DNA from: Paenibacillus sp. sptzw28
Lineage (GTDB): Bacteria; Bacillota; Bacilli; Paenibacillales; Paenibacillaceae
NCBI RefSeq assembly: GCF_019550795.1
Contig: NZ_CP080545.1
Span: 182,501-246,500 of the forward strand
DNA: 64,000 bases
Direction: 5' to 3'
The notes beneath the pieces were generated by a model, which saw only the letters and a list, made by a program, of their open reading frames with translations, made no database searches and was not told the origin of the DNA. This document shows positions 45,076 to 53,526 of this stretch, in pieces (position 1 is the stretch's first letter; every line of letters begins with the position of its first letter). A program made the position numbers and the translations under genes.

Positions 45076-46125
45076 CTACATGATGGCTATGCATACGGGA
45101 GCTGCTATTTCCAACCGATGACCGGTAAACAGAAGCTGCCCTGTATCGGCATTGATCCGATAGCTTACGATACAGTCCGACTGCTGGTTAGCTGTAAGTA
45201 AATAGCGGTCATCCGGTGTAACTGCGAAATTTCGCGGGGTCCTTCCGCCGCTGGGCGTTATCTCGACCGGCTCAAGCAAACCATCGACTCCCACACGGAA
45301 ACCAGCGATGCTGTCATGCCCCCGGTTGGAGGCATACAGGAAACGGCCACCGCTTGTAAGGTGAATATCCGCACATGTATTTTCTCCGCCGAAGGACTCC
45401 GGCAGCGTTGATATGGTTTGCAGAGGCTCAAGAGCCGTCTCCCCGCCCTCATACCGGTAAACCGTAATCGTACTGCTCAGCTCATTCACGACATAGAGAA
45501 ACCGCCCGGCAGGGTGAAAAGCGAGATGGCGAGGCCCTGCCCCGGGAGAAGCCGTGGTCTCACACTCGGTAATCAGACGGCCCGCACTATAGTCGATCCG
45601 GTAATGTACCAGCTTATCCGTACCAAGGTCGGCTACTATCGCAAAGCGGCCCGAGGGGTCGATGATCGATGAGTGCGGATGCGGTCCTTCCTGGCGGTCA
45701 TCGCGCGGGCCGCGCCCGGAGTGCCGAACGTTGTCGACTATGGGCCCGACTGTACCATCCGGCCCAATAGGAAAAAGGACAACATTGCCGCCGTTATAAT
45801 TCGCCGCGATCAAGCACCTGTCCTCTTGGTCCAGAGTAACGTGGCAGGGGGCAGTGCCCATGACAGGCTGCTCATTCATAAGGTTTAAGCCACCATTCGG
45901 GTCGACTGCAAAGCTTGCGACGCTCCCTGGATGCGGATCCGTCTCGCTCACCGCATATAAACGCGTGCGATTGCGGTTTAATATCAGAAAAGACGGATTT
46001 GCGATACCGGTCTTTCCGGCGATGCGTTCCATCTCTCCCGTCGCCGTATCTAAACGGATCAGCGTGATCCCTTCAGCGTCTTTAGCGGCATAGGAACCGA
46101 CGAAAAACTGCAGCTGTTGTCCCAA
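45076..46125 (-). CDS. Lactonase-family beta-propeller protein (6-phosphogluconolactonase-like)
   Basis: A ~349-residue seven-bladed propeller of the Lactonase/YkgB family. Repeated blades include FFVGSYAAKDAEGITLIRLD, NEQPVMGTAPCHVTLDQ, GRGPRDDRQEGPHPHSSIID, GAGPRHLAFHPAGRFLYVVN, CADIHLTSGGRFLYASNRGHDS and GGRTPRNFAVTPDDRYLLTANQ. The cluster of His/Asp/Asn fits the family's putative active site. Start: TTG 46125 with GGGAGG 8 nt upstream. Substrate unproven. Located between the foldase and urea genes; link to either is not evident. Confidence 0.85.
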   Translation of the reverse strand: MGQQLQFFVGSYAAKDAEGITLIRLDTATGEMERIAGKTGIANPSFLILNRNRTRLYAVSETDPHPGSVASFAVDPNGGLNLMNEQPVMGTAPCHVTLDQEDRCLIAANYNGGNVVLFPIGPDGTVGPIVDNVRHSGRGPRDDRQEGPHPHSSIIDPSGRFAIVADLGTDKLVHYRIDYSAGRLITECETTASPGAGPRHLAFHPAGRFLYVVNELSSTITVYRYEGGETALEPLQTISTLPESFGGENTCADIHLTSGGRFLYASNRGHDSIAGFRVGVDGLLEPVEITPSGGRTPRNFAVTPDDRYLLTANQQSDCIVSYRINADTGQLLFTGHRLEIAAPVCIAIM

Positions 46126-46225
46126 ATACAATCCCTCCCATTGTCCATCACTTCTACCATCATACAAAAATCCCCCCTAAAGCGCATGTCTTTATTTCAT
46201 TCATACCTTTACCCCGAACCGTATG

Positions 46226-46263
46226 CATAAAAAACAAGCCCAGCATTGGATAGCTGAGCTTGT
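46226..46263 (-). terminator. Rho-independent terminator after the PrsA-like gene
   Basis: Minus strand: ACAAGCTCAGC-TATCCAAT-GCTGGGCTTGT followed by TTTTTATG. Confidence 0.88.
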
Positions 46264-46285
46264 CATTCATGCACGTTGGCAAGTA

Positions 46286-47392
46286 TTATTTCGTCTCCGT
46301 TTTCTTCTCGTCCGGCTTGGCAGCGCCGTCGGTGGTGCCGTTCGTCGCCCCATTAGTGGCGCCGTTTGTCGCTCCATTCGTCGCGCCTTCGCCGGTTTTC
46401 GGCGCTTCCGCTTGCGGCAGGTCGATCTTCGTAATAAGGCCCGGCAGTTCTTTCGTCATGAACGTGTTCATTTTCTCCGAAGCGACCGCTTGCTTCAGGC
46501 CTTCTTTATCCGCAGCACTCAGCTTATCGAACGGCGTCGGCTCACGTTTCAGAACCTCCATCACGTGATAGCCGTATGAGGACTTCACAGGATCGCCGAT
46601 TTTGCCGATTGCCTGTTTGTTGGCGGCATCCTTAAACTCGGCGACCCAGGATTTTGCTTGTTGATTCTCATACAAGCCGCCGTTTTCCTTGGAGCCGTCA
46701 TCGTCGGAATATTCTTTAGCCAGCGTCTTCCAATCCCCGCCGGCGTCCAGCTTCTTCTTCACTTCCTGCGCACGTTTGAGCGCGTCCGCCTCCGAACGGG
46801 TCTCTTCGCCGGTTTGCGGGTTTACCGTTCCAATCAGGATATGACGTACGGTAATGACGTTATAATCGTCCTTTGTTTTGTCATATTGGGCTTTAACTTC
46901 GGCATCCGTGACTTTGCTTTCCTGATCTTTCATGATCGAAGTGATCATCGAGTAGAAATATTTAATGTCGGCTTCCGTCAGACCAGCCTTATCCACTTTA
47001 GCCTTAATGTCGGCAGAAGCGTCGATTTGTGTTTTCAACTGCGTGTAGAATTTGTTTACTTCGTCCTCGGCAGCTTTGTCTTCCTTCTTCTCCGGAAGTC
47101 TGGATTGCAAAATTTTATAACCGATATACTCACGCAGGAACTGTTCCTTCAGCTGCGGAATGCTCAAGTACATTTCTGTCTGAGGCTGTACGATGCCAAA
47201 GAAAGTCGAATATTTGTTAAACTCCGTCTCCGTCACCGTGCCGTCTTTGTATGTGGCGATGACTTTGCCTTGACCTGCTCCGGGTACGGCGCTCTCTGCA
47301 TTCTTCTTGCCGCATCCCGCAGCCAGCACGACTAGCAATACAGCCGCCAGCGATAGCAGAATCCCCTTTTTCCAACTGTTAGTGCGCAACAT
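46286..47392 (-). CDS. prsA: Foldase lipoprotein, PrsA type
   Basis: A 368-residue peptidyl-prolyl isomerase for secreted proteins on the outer face of the membrane. Signal peptide with lipobox LAAGC (Cys ~27). A helical SurA-like region follows, then a parvulin domain: ITVRHILIGTVNPQTGEETRS, KTLAKEYSDDDGSKENGGLY and IGDPVKSSYGYHVMEVLKRE. The C-terminal ~35 residues hold a perfect-looking GATN repeat (GATNGATNGATNGATNG) then a charged tail, a likely wall-spanning spacer. ATG 47392 overlaps the mfd end by 14 bp, so it is co-transcribed with mfd. Confidence 0.9.
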   Translation of the reverse strand: MLRTNSWKKGILLSLAAVLLVVLAAGCGKKNAESAVPGAGQGKVIATYKDGTVTETEFNKYSTFFGIVQPQTEMYLSIPQLKEQFLREYIGYKILQSRLPEKKEDKAAEDEVNKFYTQLKTQIDASADIKAKVDKAGLTEADIKYFYSMITSIMKDQESKVTDAEVKAQYDKTKDDYNVITVRHILIGTVNPQTGEETRSEADALKRAQEVKKKLDAGGDWKTLAKEYSDDDGSKENGGLYENQQAKSWVAEFKDAANKQAIGKIGDPVKSSYGYHVMEVLKREPTPFDKLSAADKEGLKQAVASEKMNTFMTKELPGLITKIDLPQAEAPKTGEGATNGATNGATNGATNGTTDGAAKPDEKKTETK

Positions 47393-50300
47393 CTTGTAGT
47401 TCCCCTTTCGAGTGTATGTTCTCTTTATATTGGATCATGAAACGCTCCAACAGTTCGAGCTTCTGCTCCATCGTAAGCCCTTTGCCGCGAAGCTGGACAA
47501 GCGGATATGCTTCAGGTCCGATAGACCTCTTGATCCGGTTCTCGAATTGCATACAGAGCCTGTCGACTTTCTTCGTGTCAAACCGGCGCTTCTCGCGCTC
47601 CGCGAACCGCAAGCTTAGATCATCGCCCTTGCCGCTCAATTGCTCGATGCCGCATGCGGCGCCCAGTACTTTCAGCCGCGCTACGGCAAGCAGGTTGTCC
47701 ACCGATTGCGGCAGATCGCCGAACCGGTCCACCAGCTCCTCGCGCAAATCCTCGGCTTCCTCAAGCGAACGGACAGCAGCCACTTTCTTATATATCTCTA
47801 TCTTCTGTATGCTATCGTAAATATACGCCGAGGGCAAGTACGCATCTATACTCATGTCAATCACGGTGCTGACTTCTTTAACCGGTTCGGCCTCGGTTTC
47901 GCCCATATCCGCCTTCCGCTTGGCGATTTCGTCCGCTAGCATTTGTGAATATAGGTCGAAGCCGACGGAAGCGATAAATCCGTGCTGCTCGGCGCCCAGA
48001 AGGTTTCCCGCTCCCCGGATGGCCAGATCGCGCATCGCGATTTTAAACCCGGAACCGAGCTCCGTGAACTCCTTGATCGACTGCAGCCGCTTCTCGGCCA
48101 CCTCTGTCAGCACTTTGTCGCGCTGGTAGGTGAAATAGGCGTAAGCGATCCGGTTGGAGCGACCCACCCGTCCACGCAGCTGATAAAGCTGGGAAAGCCC
48201 CATTTTGTCCGCATCGTGTACAATAAGCGTATTTACGTTCGGTATATCGACGCCCGTCTCGATAATGCTTGTGCTGACGAGCACATCGGATTCGCCGTCA
48301 AGGAAGTCGAGAATCGTCTTCTCGAGCTCCTGCTCGGACATCTGGCCGTGGCCGACCGCAACGCGGGCATCGGGCACCAGAGCGTTGATTTGCTCCGCAA
48401 TCTGATGGATGCCCTGTACACGATTATAAAGGTAATAGACCTGGCCGCCCCGAGCCAACTCGCGCTCGATCGATTCCCTTACCAGCGACGGACTGTATTC
48501 CACAACGTATGTCTGTACCGGGAACCGGTTCTCCGGCGGCGTCTCGATAACGGACAAATCCCGCACCCCAAGCATGGACATATGCAGCGTACGCGGTATC
48601 GGCGTTGCCGTCAGCGTCAGAACGTCGACATTTGTTTTCAGCCGTTTCAGCTTCTCTTTGTGGGAGACGCCGAACCGCTGTTCCTCATCGACGATGAGCA
48701 GGCCCAGATCCTTAAAAATAATATCCTGAGAAAGCAGCCGGTGGGTACCGATAACAACATCGACGGTTCCGGCTTTCAGCCCTTTCATCGTATCGGTCTG
48801 CTCTTTCTTGGAGCGGAAGCGGCTCAGCACCTGAACGTTGAACGGAAATCCCGAGAACCTCTCGCGGAACGTCTCGTAGTGCTGCTGGGCCAGAATCGTA
48901 GTAGGAACCAGAATCGCGACCTGTTTCCCTTCGATAGCCGCCTTGAACGCGGCGCGAACGGCGACCTCCGTCTTGCCGTATCCGACGTCCCCGCAGAGCA
49001 GCCGGTCCATCGGACGCGGCGTCTGCATATCTTTCTTGATTTCCTCGATTGCCCGCAGCTGATCGCGTGTCTCGTCATAGGGAAACATCGCTTCGAATTC
49101 CTGCTGATAAGACGTATCTGACCCGAACGCGAACCCGCTCGTCGCCTGCCGCTCAGCGTACAGCTTGATGAGTTCGTCGGCGATATCCTGCACGGAGGAG
49201 CGCACCTTGGTCTTCACACGCGTCCATTCGCTGCCGCCTAGCTTGTATACCTTCGGTTCCTTTTCCTCCGACCCCACATACTTCTGGATCAGGTCGATTT
49301 GTTCGATCGGAACGGACAGCTTATCGCCGCCCGCATACAAGATATGAATATAGTCCTTATGAATACCGGCGATTTCCAGCGTGCCGATGCCCATGTATTT
49401 GCCGATCCCGTGGTTCTGGTGCACGACGTAGTCGCCGACCTTCAGCTCGGTATAGCTTTTGATCCGCTCGGCGTTATCGATTTTCTTGTCTATCCGCCGG
49501 GCCTTGCGCTGCTTCTGCGAGAACATCTCGCCCTCGGTGATAACAATGAGATGAATCGACGGAAGCTCGAACCCCGATTGAAGGTTGCCCTCAATAAGAA
49601 TCGGCGGCTCAATGCCGTAATCATGGAGTACCCTGCGAATCCTGTCCATCCGTTCCGTGCTGCCCGCCAGCATCATGACCTGGGCGCCCGATTTGCGCCA
49701 GCGTTCCATCTCGGCCTTCAGAACATTCATCTGACCGTGGAAATTTTGCATTGAGCGGCACACGACGTTCAAAATATTTTGCGGCTGAGTATGCGGAATT
49801 TGCCTTAAAAAGAGCGAGAGGAACAGCGTCGGAAACGGCCGGTGATAGAGTACATCCTCCGACGGCCGCGCAATCGCAAGTCCGGGCAGCGACTTCCCAT
49901 TCTGCAGCAGGTGCATCGCCCATTCCGCCTCATCGCGCTCCAGTTGTTTTCCTGTTTCAATAAGCCTTGTGGGCTCATCATAAATAAGCAGCGTATCCTC
50001 GGGCATATAGTCGAACAGTGTCTGTCTCTCCGGATACAGCAGTGAAATATATTTATAGATTTCCGGAAAATATTGATGCTCCCGGAGCTTATCGATCTCC
50101 GCGCCAATCTCGGCACGCAGCCGGTCCTTTGCCGTCCGGTCCGTCATCTTCTGCAGCTGCTGCTCGAGCAGCTCGGACGCATGCTGAGCCGCATTTTGAA
50201 ACCGGCCGGCCTCGGCTGTTATTTCTTGGCATGGGGGTACCACGTAACTCTCCAGCTTATCTATCGATCGTTGGTCGGAGGAATCGAAGGTCCGTATGGA

Positions 50301-50906
50301 GTCAATTTCATCGTCGAACCATTCGATACGATAAGGATGAGCAGTGGTGAGCGGGTAGAAATCAACGATGCCGCCGCGTACGCTCATCTCGCCCTTACCT
50401 TCAACCTTATCGACCCGTACGTAGCCAAGCTCTATCATTTGTTGTAAAAACGCTTCCATAGTCATCGTCTCGCCGACCCGCAGCTCGATGCGCGCCTCGG
50501 CCATGACGCCTCTTATCGGTAAATACCGGCGGATGCCGGAGAAGGGCACGACAATAATCCCGCGAAAGCCTTGCGACAATCGGATAAGCACATCCATCCG
50601 CTGCGCCAGCGTTTCCGGGCTGGATATAGCCGCTTCCGCGGCGACCAATTCATTGGCGGGATACAGGAGTACATCTTCGGCGGATAGGCATTCGAGCAAA
50701 TCCTCCGCGATCTTCTGCGCTGCGAACATATTGTGGGTCACGACCAGCATCGGCCTGCCCAGCTCCCGCATGAGCGCGCCGATCATTACCTGCCGCGAAG
50801 ATCCGGCAAGACCCGATACAAGCTGCTCCCGCATTCCTTTTCGTATTCCGGATACGACCGACTGAAAGTCCATATCCGCGGCGTAAGCCTCTAGTAAAGC
50901 TTTCAA
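47379..50906 (-). CDS. mfd: Transcription-repair coupling factor Mfd
   Basis: Translocase that removes stalled RNA polymerase and recruits UvrA. 1175 residues, as in B. subtilis. Order: UvrB-like N-terminal module (SSRQVMIGALMREL...), RNA-polymerase-interacting domain (~GDYVVHQNHGIGKYMGI), RecG-type helicase core (GDVGYGKTEVAVRAAFKA; DEEQRFGVSHKEKLK; TATPIPRTLHMSMLG; STSIIETGVDIPNVNTLI; QLRGRVGRS) and the TRCF C-terminal domain. Start: TTG 50906 with ACGAGGTG 8 nt upstream; ATG 50927 lacks a site. Its leader has duplicated hairpins. Confidence 0.95.
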   Translation of the reverse strand: MKALLEAYAADMDFQSVVSGIRKGMREQLVSGLAGSSRQVMIGALMRELGRPMLVVTHNMFAAQKIAEDLLECLSAEDVLLYPANELVAAEAAISSPETLAQRMDVLIRLSQGFRGIIVVPFSGIRRYLPIRGVMAEARIELRVGETMTMEAFLQQMIELGYVRVDKVEGKGEMSVRGGIVDFYPLTTAHPYRIEWFDDEIDSIRTFDSSDQRSIDKLESYVVPPCQEITAEAGRFQNAAQHASELLEQQLQKMTDRTAKDRLRAEIGAEIDKLREHQYFPEIYKYISLLYPERQTLFDYMPEDTLLIYDEPTRLIETGKQLERDEAEWAMHLLQNGKSLPGLAIARPSEDVLYHRPFPTLFLSLFLRQIPHTQPQNILNVVCRSMQNFHGQMNVLKAEMERWRKSGAQVMMLAGSTERMDRIRRVLHDYGIEPPILIEGNLQSGFELPSIHLIVITEGEMFSQKQRKARRIDKKIDNAERIKSYTELKVGDYVVHQNHGIGKYMGIGTLEIAGIHKDYIHILYAGGDKLSVPIEQIDLIQKYVGSEEKEPKVYKLGGSEWTRVKTKVRSSVQDIADELIKLYAERQATSGFAFGSDTSYQQEFEAMFPYDETRDQLRAIEEIKKDMQTPRPMDRLLCGDVGYGKTEVAVRAAFKAAIEGKQVAILVPTTILAQQHYETFRERFSGFPFNVQVLSRFRSKKEQTDTMKGLKAGTVDVVIGTHRLLSQDIIFKDLGLLIVDEEQRFGVSHKEKLKRLKTNVDVLTLTATPIPRTLHMSMLGVRDLSVIETPPENRFPVQTYVVEYSPSLVRESIERELARGGQVYYLYNRVQGIHQIAEQINALVPDARVAVGHGQMSEQELEKTILDFLDGESDVLVSTSIIETGVDIPNVNTLIVHDADKMGLSQLYQLRGRVGRSNRIAYAYFTYQRDKVLTEVAEKRLQSIKEFTELGSGFKIAMRDLAIRGAGNLLGAEQHGFIASVGFDLYSQMLADEIAKRKADMGETEAEPVKEVSTVIDMSIDAYLPSAYIYDSIQKIEIYKKVAAVRSLEEAEDLREELVDRFGDLPQSVDNLLAVARLKVLGAACGIEQLSGKGDDLSLRFAEREKRRFDTKKVDRLCMQFENRIKRSIGPEAYPLVQLRGKGLTMEQKLELLERFMIQYKENIHSKGELQDVAH

Positions 50907-50965
50907 CTTTGCTGCACCTCGTTTCATTCCACAAGAAGAAACGGCATCGCCTTCCTTGCGGTGAT

Positions 50966-51131
50966 GCAAGTTTCTTCCCAAGAAATATCAGAAAAGAATG
51001 GGGGAAATTTATTATTCTGATATTTCAAGAAGAACCTCTCGCGCCGTGTGGCGGCTGCGATATAAGTTTCTTCCCTCAAATATACCAGAACAGGGATCAG
51101 CGGATTCCTTACGATCTGATAATTTCAAGAA
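50966..51131 (-). repeat. Duplicated inverted-repeat leader upstream of mfd
   Basis: Two copies (50966-51031 and 51061-51131) of a unit whose minus strand reads TTCTTGAAATATCAGA ... TCTGATATTTCTTGGGAAGAAACTT. The copy nearer mfd has a ~15-bp near-perfect stem; the far copy is degenerate. The rest of the 319-nt fin-mfd gap contains no gene. Sequence differs from the ATGCTTNCGAAG leader family. Confidence 0.7.
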
Positions 51132-51225
51132 AAGGGCACGGTGGAAAAGGAGCGGCGGGTTTCCGTCACAAAAGGAGCCTCAGCCGTGCGCCAAGGCTCA
51201 CTTGTCGATATCCGGGACCCTTCCC

Positions 51226-51456
51226 TTATTGCAAAGGACTGCTCACAAGTGATAGTTCCGGATTCGTTTCAATCGCCTCTCGGCAATAGTCGCAAATGAC
51301 TTTAACCGTCACGTCTCCGTTTGGATTATACGCTATTATATCGCTGCGCTCCTCAGGGGTCAAGAAATGGAACCCGAGTTGAAATTCCGAAACCGTAGTA
51401 CTGTCAATGGAACCGATAGCCGACTTGCAATGCCGGCAAATATAATTTACAGCCAT
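51226..51456 (-). CDS. fin: Anti-sigma factor Fin (YabK)
   Basis: A 76-residue small zinc-ribbon-like protein with two CxxC pairs (ICRHCKSAIG and ICDYCREAIE) and TPEERSDIIAYNPNGDVTVKVICDYC in between. In B. subtilis Fin is a forespore protein that inhibits sigma-F so that sigma-G takes over. Position between pth and mfd is the same. ATG 51456 has AGGAGG 6 nt upstream. Confidence 0.9.
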   Translation of the reverse strand: MAVNYICRHCKSAIGSIDSTTVSEFQLGFHFLTPEERSDIIAYNPNGDVTVKVICDYCREAIETNPELSLVSSPLQ

Positions 51457-51510
51457 ATTATGCCTCCTGAAGGTTCGTTATACCCTCAGTATGCCCGGCT
51501 GCAGCCAACT

Positions 51511-52071
51511 TTAACGGTTGAATTTGGCCATAGTTTGGTCGAATGGATGCCCGAGCGCGAACTCAATTGCGTCACAAGCCTCTTCCACCATTGAGGCAAC
51601 CTTGTCCGTATCTCCTTTAGGAAAATTGGACAATACGTAATCGGCGATGTTCATGCCTGGCTGCGGTCTCGAAATTCCCATCCTCACACGGTTGAACACT
51701 TGCGTGCCCGTATGCGCGATGATCGACTTGATCCCGTTATGGCCTCCTGCGCTGCCTTGATAGCGGAGCCTGATTTTACCGATTTCGGTATCGAGGTCGT
51801 CATATACGATTATGCAGTCTGCCAGGTCCGCTTTAAAATAGTCAATGAAGCCGCGTACCGTTTCCCCGGACAAATTCATGTAGGTCATGGGCTTGATCAG
51901 CACGACCTTGGTGCCCGCCGCAATACCTTCCCCCAGCAGCGCCTTACATTTATTTTGCGTTACGCTTATACCCCACCGCTTCGCGAGTGCATCAACGGCC
52001 ATAAACCCTATATTGTGGCGCGTCCCTTGATAAGCCGTGCCCGGGTTGCCTAATCCGACAATCCATTTCAT
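51511..52071 (-). CDS. pth: Peptidyl-tRNA hydrolase (SpoVC)
   Basis: Cleaves peptidyl-tRNA released from stalled ribosomes. 186 residues: WIVGLGNPGTAYQGTRHNIGFMAVD (with catalytic Asn and His), IKPMTYMNLSGETV, YDDLDTEIGKIRLRYQGSAGGHNGIKSI (catalytic Asp) and RVRMGISRPQPGMN. ATG 52071 with TTTTTAGGAG. Leader carries three long hairpin repeats, so expression may depend on them. Confidence 0.96.
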   Translation of the reverse strand: MKWIVGLGNPGTAYQGTRHNIGFMAVDALAKRWGISVTQNKCKALLGEGIAAGTKVVLIKPMTYMNLSGETVRGFIDYFKADLADCIIVYDDLDTEIGKIRLRYQGSAGGHNGIKSIIAHTGTQVFNRVRMGISRPQPGMNIADYVLSNFPKGDTDKVASMVEEACDAIEFALGHPFDQTMAKFNR

Positions 52072-52094
52072 TTAAATCGTTCAACTCCTAAAAA

Positions 52095-52345
52095 GGTTTT
52101 GCGTGGCTTTGCCCAATAGACCAGCACAGCGACGTCTATCTGAGCAAAAACTCACTTCGAAAGCATATGCTTAGGTTTTGCGTGGCTTGACCCACTCTGC
52201 CGCCATATCGTGCGGCTGTCTGAGCAAAAACTTCACTTCGAAAGCATATGCTTAGGTTTTGCGTGGCTTGGCCCACTCTGCCGCCATAGCGTGCGGCTGT
52301 CTGAGCAAAAACTCACTTCGAAAGCATATGCTTAGGTTTTGCGTT
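52095..52345 (-). repeat. Hairpin leader repeat array before pth
   Basis: Units begin at 52095, 52174 and 52255 (79-81 bp), with a fragment at 52335. Minus strand: arms GTTTTTGC and GCAAAAC; core CCTAAGCATATGCTTTCGAAGTGAG. Units 2 and 3 have an inner helix GCCGC/GCGGC; unit 1 has a different inner helix ATAGAC/GTCTAT at the same place. The last arm leads into TTTTTAGGAG before pth. Confidence 0.92.
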
Positions 52346-52450
52346 TGTTGTAATTATTTTGTAATGATGCAACGAATCATTCACGCCAATTGTCATATGT
52401 ATATAGACGGCAAATTGCCCATGAACTTCGAATACAAAGGAGCGTACTCG

Positions 52451-52651
52451 ATGTATTTAAACGGTCAATTGATTTTTGATGATTTTCATTTCAAGGATCA
52501 TTGCGAAGCCAATGTTCCGGTCCAAATCTATTGGGGCGCGGAGCATAGCGATATCGGCTTCGTCGAACAATTCTGCCCTGAGTACATCAAGATTAATAAT
52601 GTTTTCTACAATCGAAGGCAATTTACCTTTGTTTCCCGTCCCGGTTACTGA
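52451..52651 (+). CDS. Small hypothetical protein, only supported plus-strand gene
   Basis: A 66-residue product, not recognised. It starts MYLNGQLIFDDFHFKDHCEA and is rich in Phe, Tyr, Asn and His; no signal peptide or membrane helix. ATG 52451 has AAAGGAG 8 nt upstream. The frame is open further upstream (to an ATG pair at 52364 giving MQRIIHANCHMYIDGKLP), but without a ribosome site. It ends at a strong bidirectional terminator shared with rplY. Its start region lies next to the pth leader repeats, and it is transcribed away from pth. Confidence 0.65.
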   Translation: MYLNGQLIFDDFHFKDHCEANVPVQIYWGAEHSDIGFVEQFCPEYIKINNVFYNRRQFTFVSRPGY

Positions 52652-52653
52652 AA

Positions 52654-52690
52654 AAAAATAAAAGGGCTGCTCTCGCAGCCCTTTTTTCCC
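52654..52690. terminator. Bidirectional terminator between the plus-strand gene and rplY
   Basis: AAAGGGCTGC-TCTC-GCAGCCCTTTTTT reads as stem plus T run on both strands; the minus strand continues with TTTTATTTTTTTT. It closes both converging genes. Confidence 0.92.
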
Positions 52691-52695
52691 ACGTT

Positions 52696-53346
52696 TTACT
52701 CCGTATGAACCTCTTCCATATTAGCTTCCTTCGCACGCTTGTCCGCTTCTTCCGCTTCCACGGATGCATCCTCCGCTTCTTCGGCCGTGATTTCTTTCTG
52801 CGGTGCCAGAATAGTGACGACAACCTGATCCGGATCAAGTCTCGTGGTAACGCCTTCCGGCAGCTTCAGGTCGCTGACGAGCAAGTTCTCGCCGACCAGA
52901 AGGTTGGTTACATCGAGCTCAAGCGCTTCCGGAATGCTGCCTGGCAAGCACTGTACTTCAATCTCATGAAGCATGGCCTGCAGTACGCCGCCTTCCCTTA
53001 CCCCTTGCGAATCACCCACTAGGTCGATTCGGACCGGCGTCTTGACGGTTTCATTCATATTTATTTGGTGAAAATCAATATGGAGTACGCTTTGCGAGAG
53101 AGCATCGCGCTGGACGTCCGTCAAAATAACAGGCTGCTTGCCGGAGCCAGGCAGCTCTATTTCAAGCAGAGCATGCGGATGAGAGCGCAATAACGCCATC
53201 AATTCTTTTTCATCCACTGAGACGGGCAGCGGCGCGTTCAGCTTCTTGCCGTACACGACACCGGGTATGATCCCCGCAAGCCGCAACTTTCTTAATTGTC
53301 CCTGCGATCCAACTGTCCGTTCCTGCGCCTTAAAAGGTATGGCCAT
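52696..53346 (-). CDS. rplY: 50S ribosomal protein L25 / general stress protein Ctc
   Basis: Binds 5S rRNA. 216 residues: N-terminal L25 domain (FKAQERTVGSQGQLRKLRLAGIIPGVVYGKKLN), C-terminal TL5-type beta domain (TPVRIDLVGDSQGVREGGVLQAMLHEIEVQCLPGSIPEALELDV), and an acidic tail (EEAEDASVEAEEADKRA). ATG 53346 has AGGAGG 8 nt upstream. B. subtilis ctc follows prs; here prs is missing and glmU is upstream behind a terminator. Confidence 0.94.
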   Translation of the reverse strand: MAIPFKAQERTVGSQGQLRKLRLAGIIPGVVYGKKLNAPLPVSVDEKELMALLRSHPHALLEIELPGSGKQPVILTDVQRDALSQSVLHIDFHQINMNETVKTPVRIDLVGDSQGVREGGVLQAMLHEIEVQCLPGSIPEALELDVTNLLVGENLLVSDLKLPEGVTTRLDPDQVVVTILAPQKEITAEEAEDASVEAEEADKRAKEANMEEVHTE

Positions 53347-53360
53347 GATGGGAACCTCCT

Positions 53361-53420
53361 AAAAAATTGTTTTTGAGAGTCTTCCTCGCATAGCGACCTC
53401 GAAAGCTCAAAAATCTCGCT
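53361..53420 (-). repeat. Single degenerate leader hairpin before rplY
   Basis: Minus strand: CAAGCGAGATTTTTGAG ... CTCAAAAACAATTTTTTAGGAGG. The same layout as the four repeat arrays (an AAGYGAG-type entry, hairpin arm, then arm-to-Shine-Dalgarno junction) but one copy and without ATGCTTNCG. Confidence 0.55.
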
Positions 53421-53480
53421 TGAGAAACGGTCACATTACGATCAATCACCATATATTCATACCCACTACGGGCCAGAAAT

Positions 53481-53526
53481 AAACAAAAACCGGGATCGGC
53501 ATGTTATAGCACCGCTTCTCCCGGTT
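53481..53526 (-). terminator. Rho-independent terminator after glmU
   Basis: Minus strand: AACCGGGA ... TCCCGGTT with a ~23-nt partly paired loop, followed by TTTGTTTAT. Confidence 0.75.
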
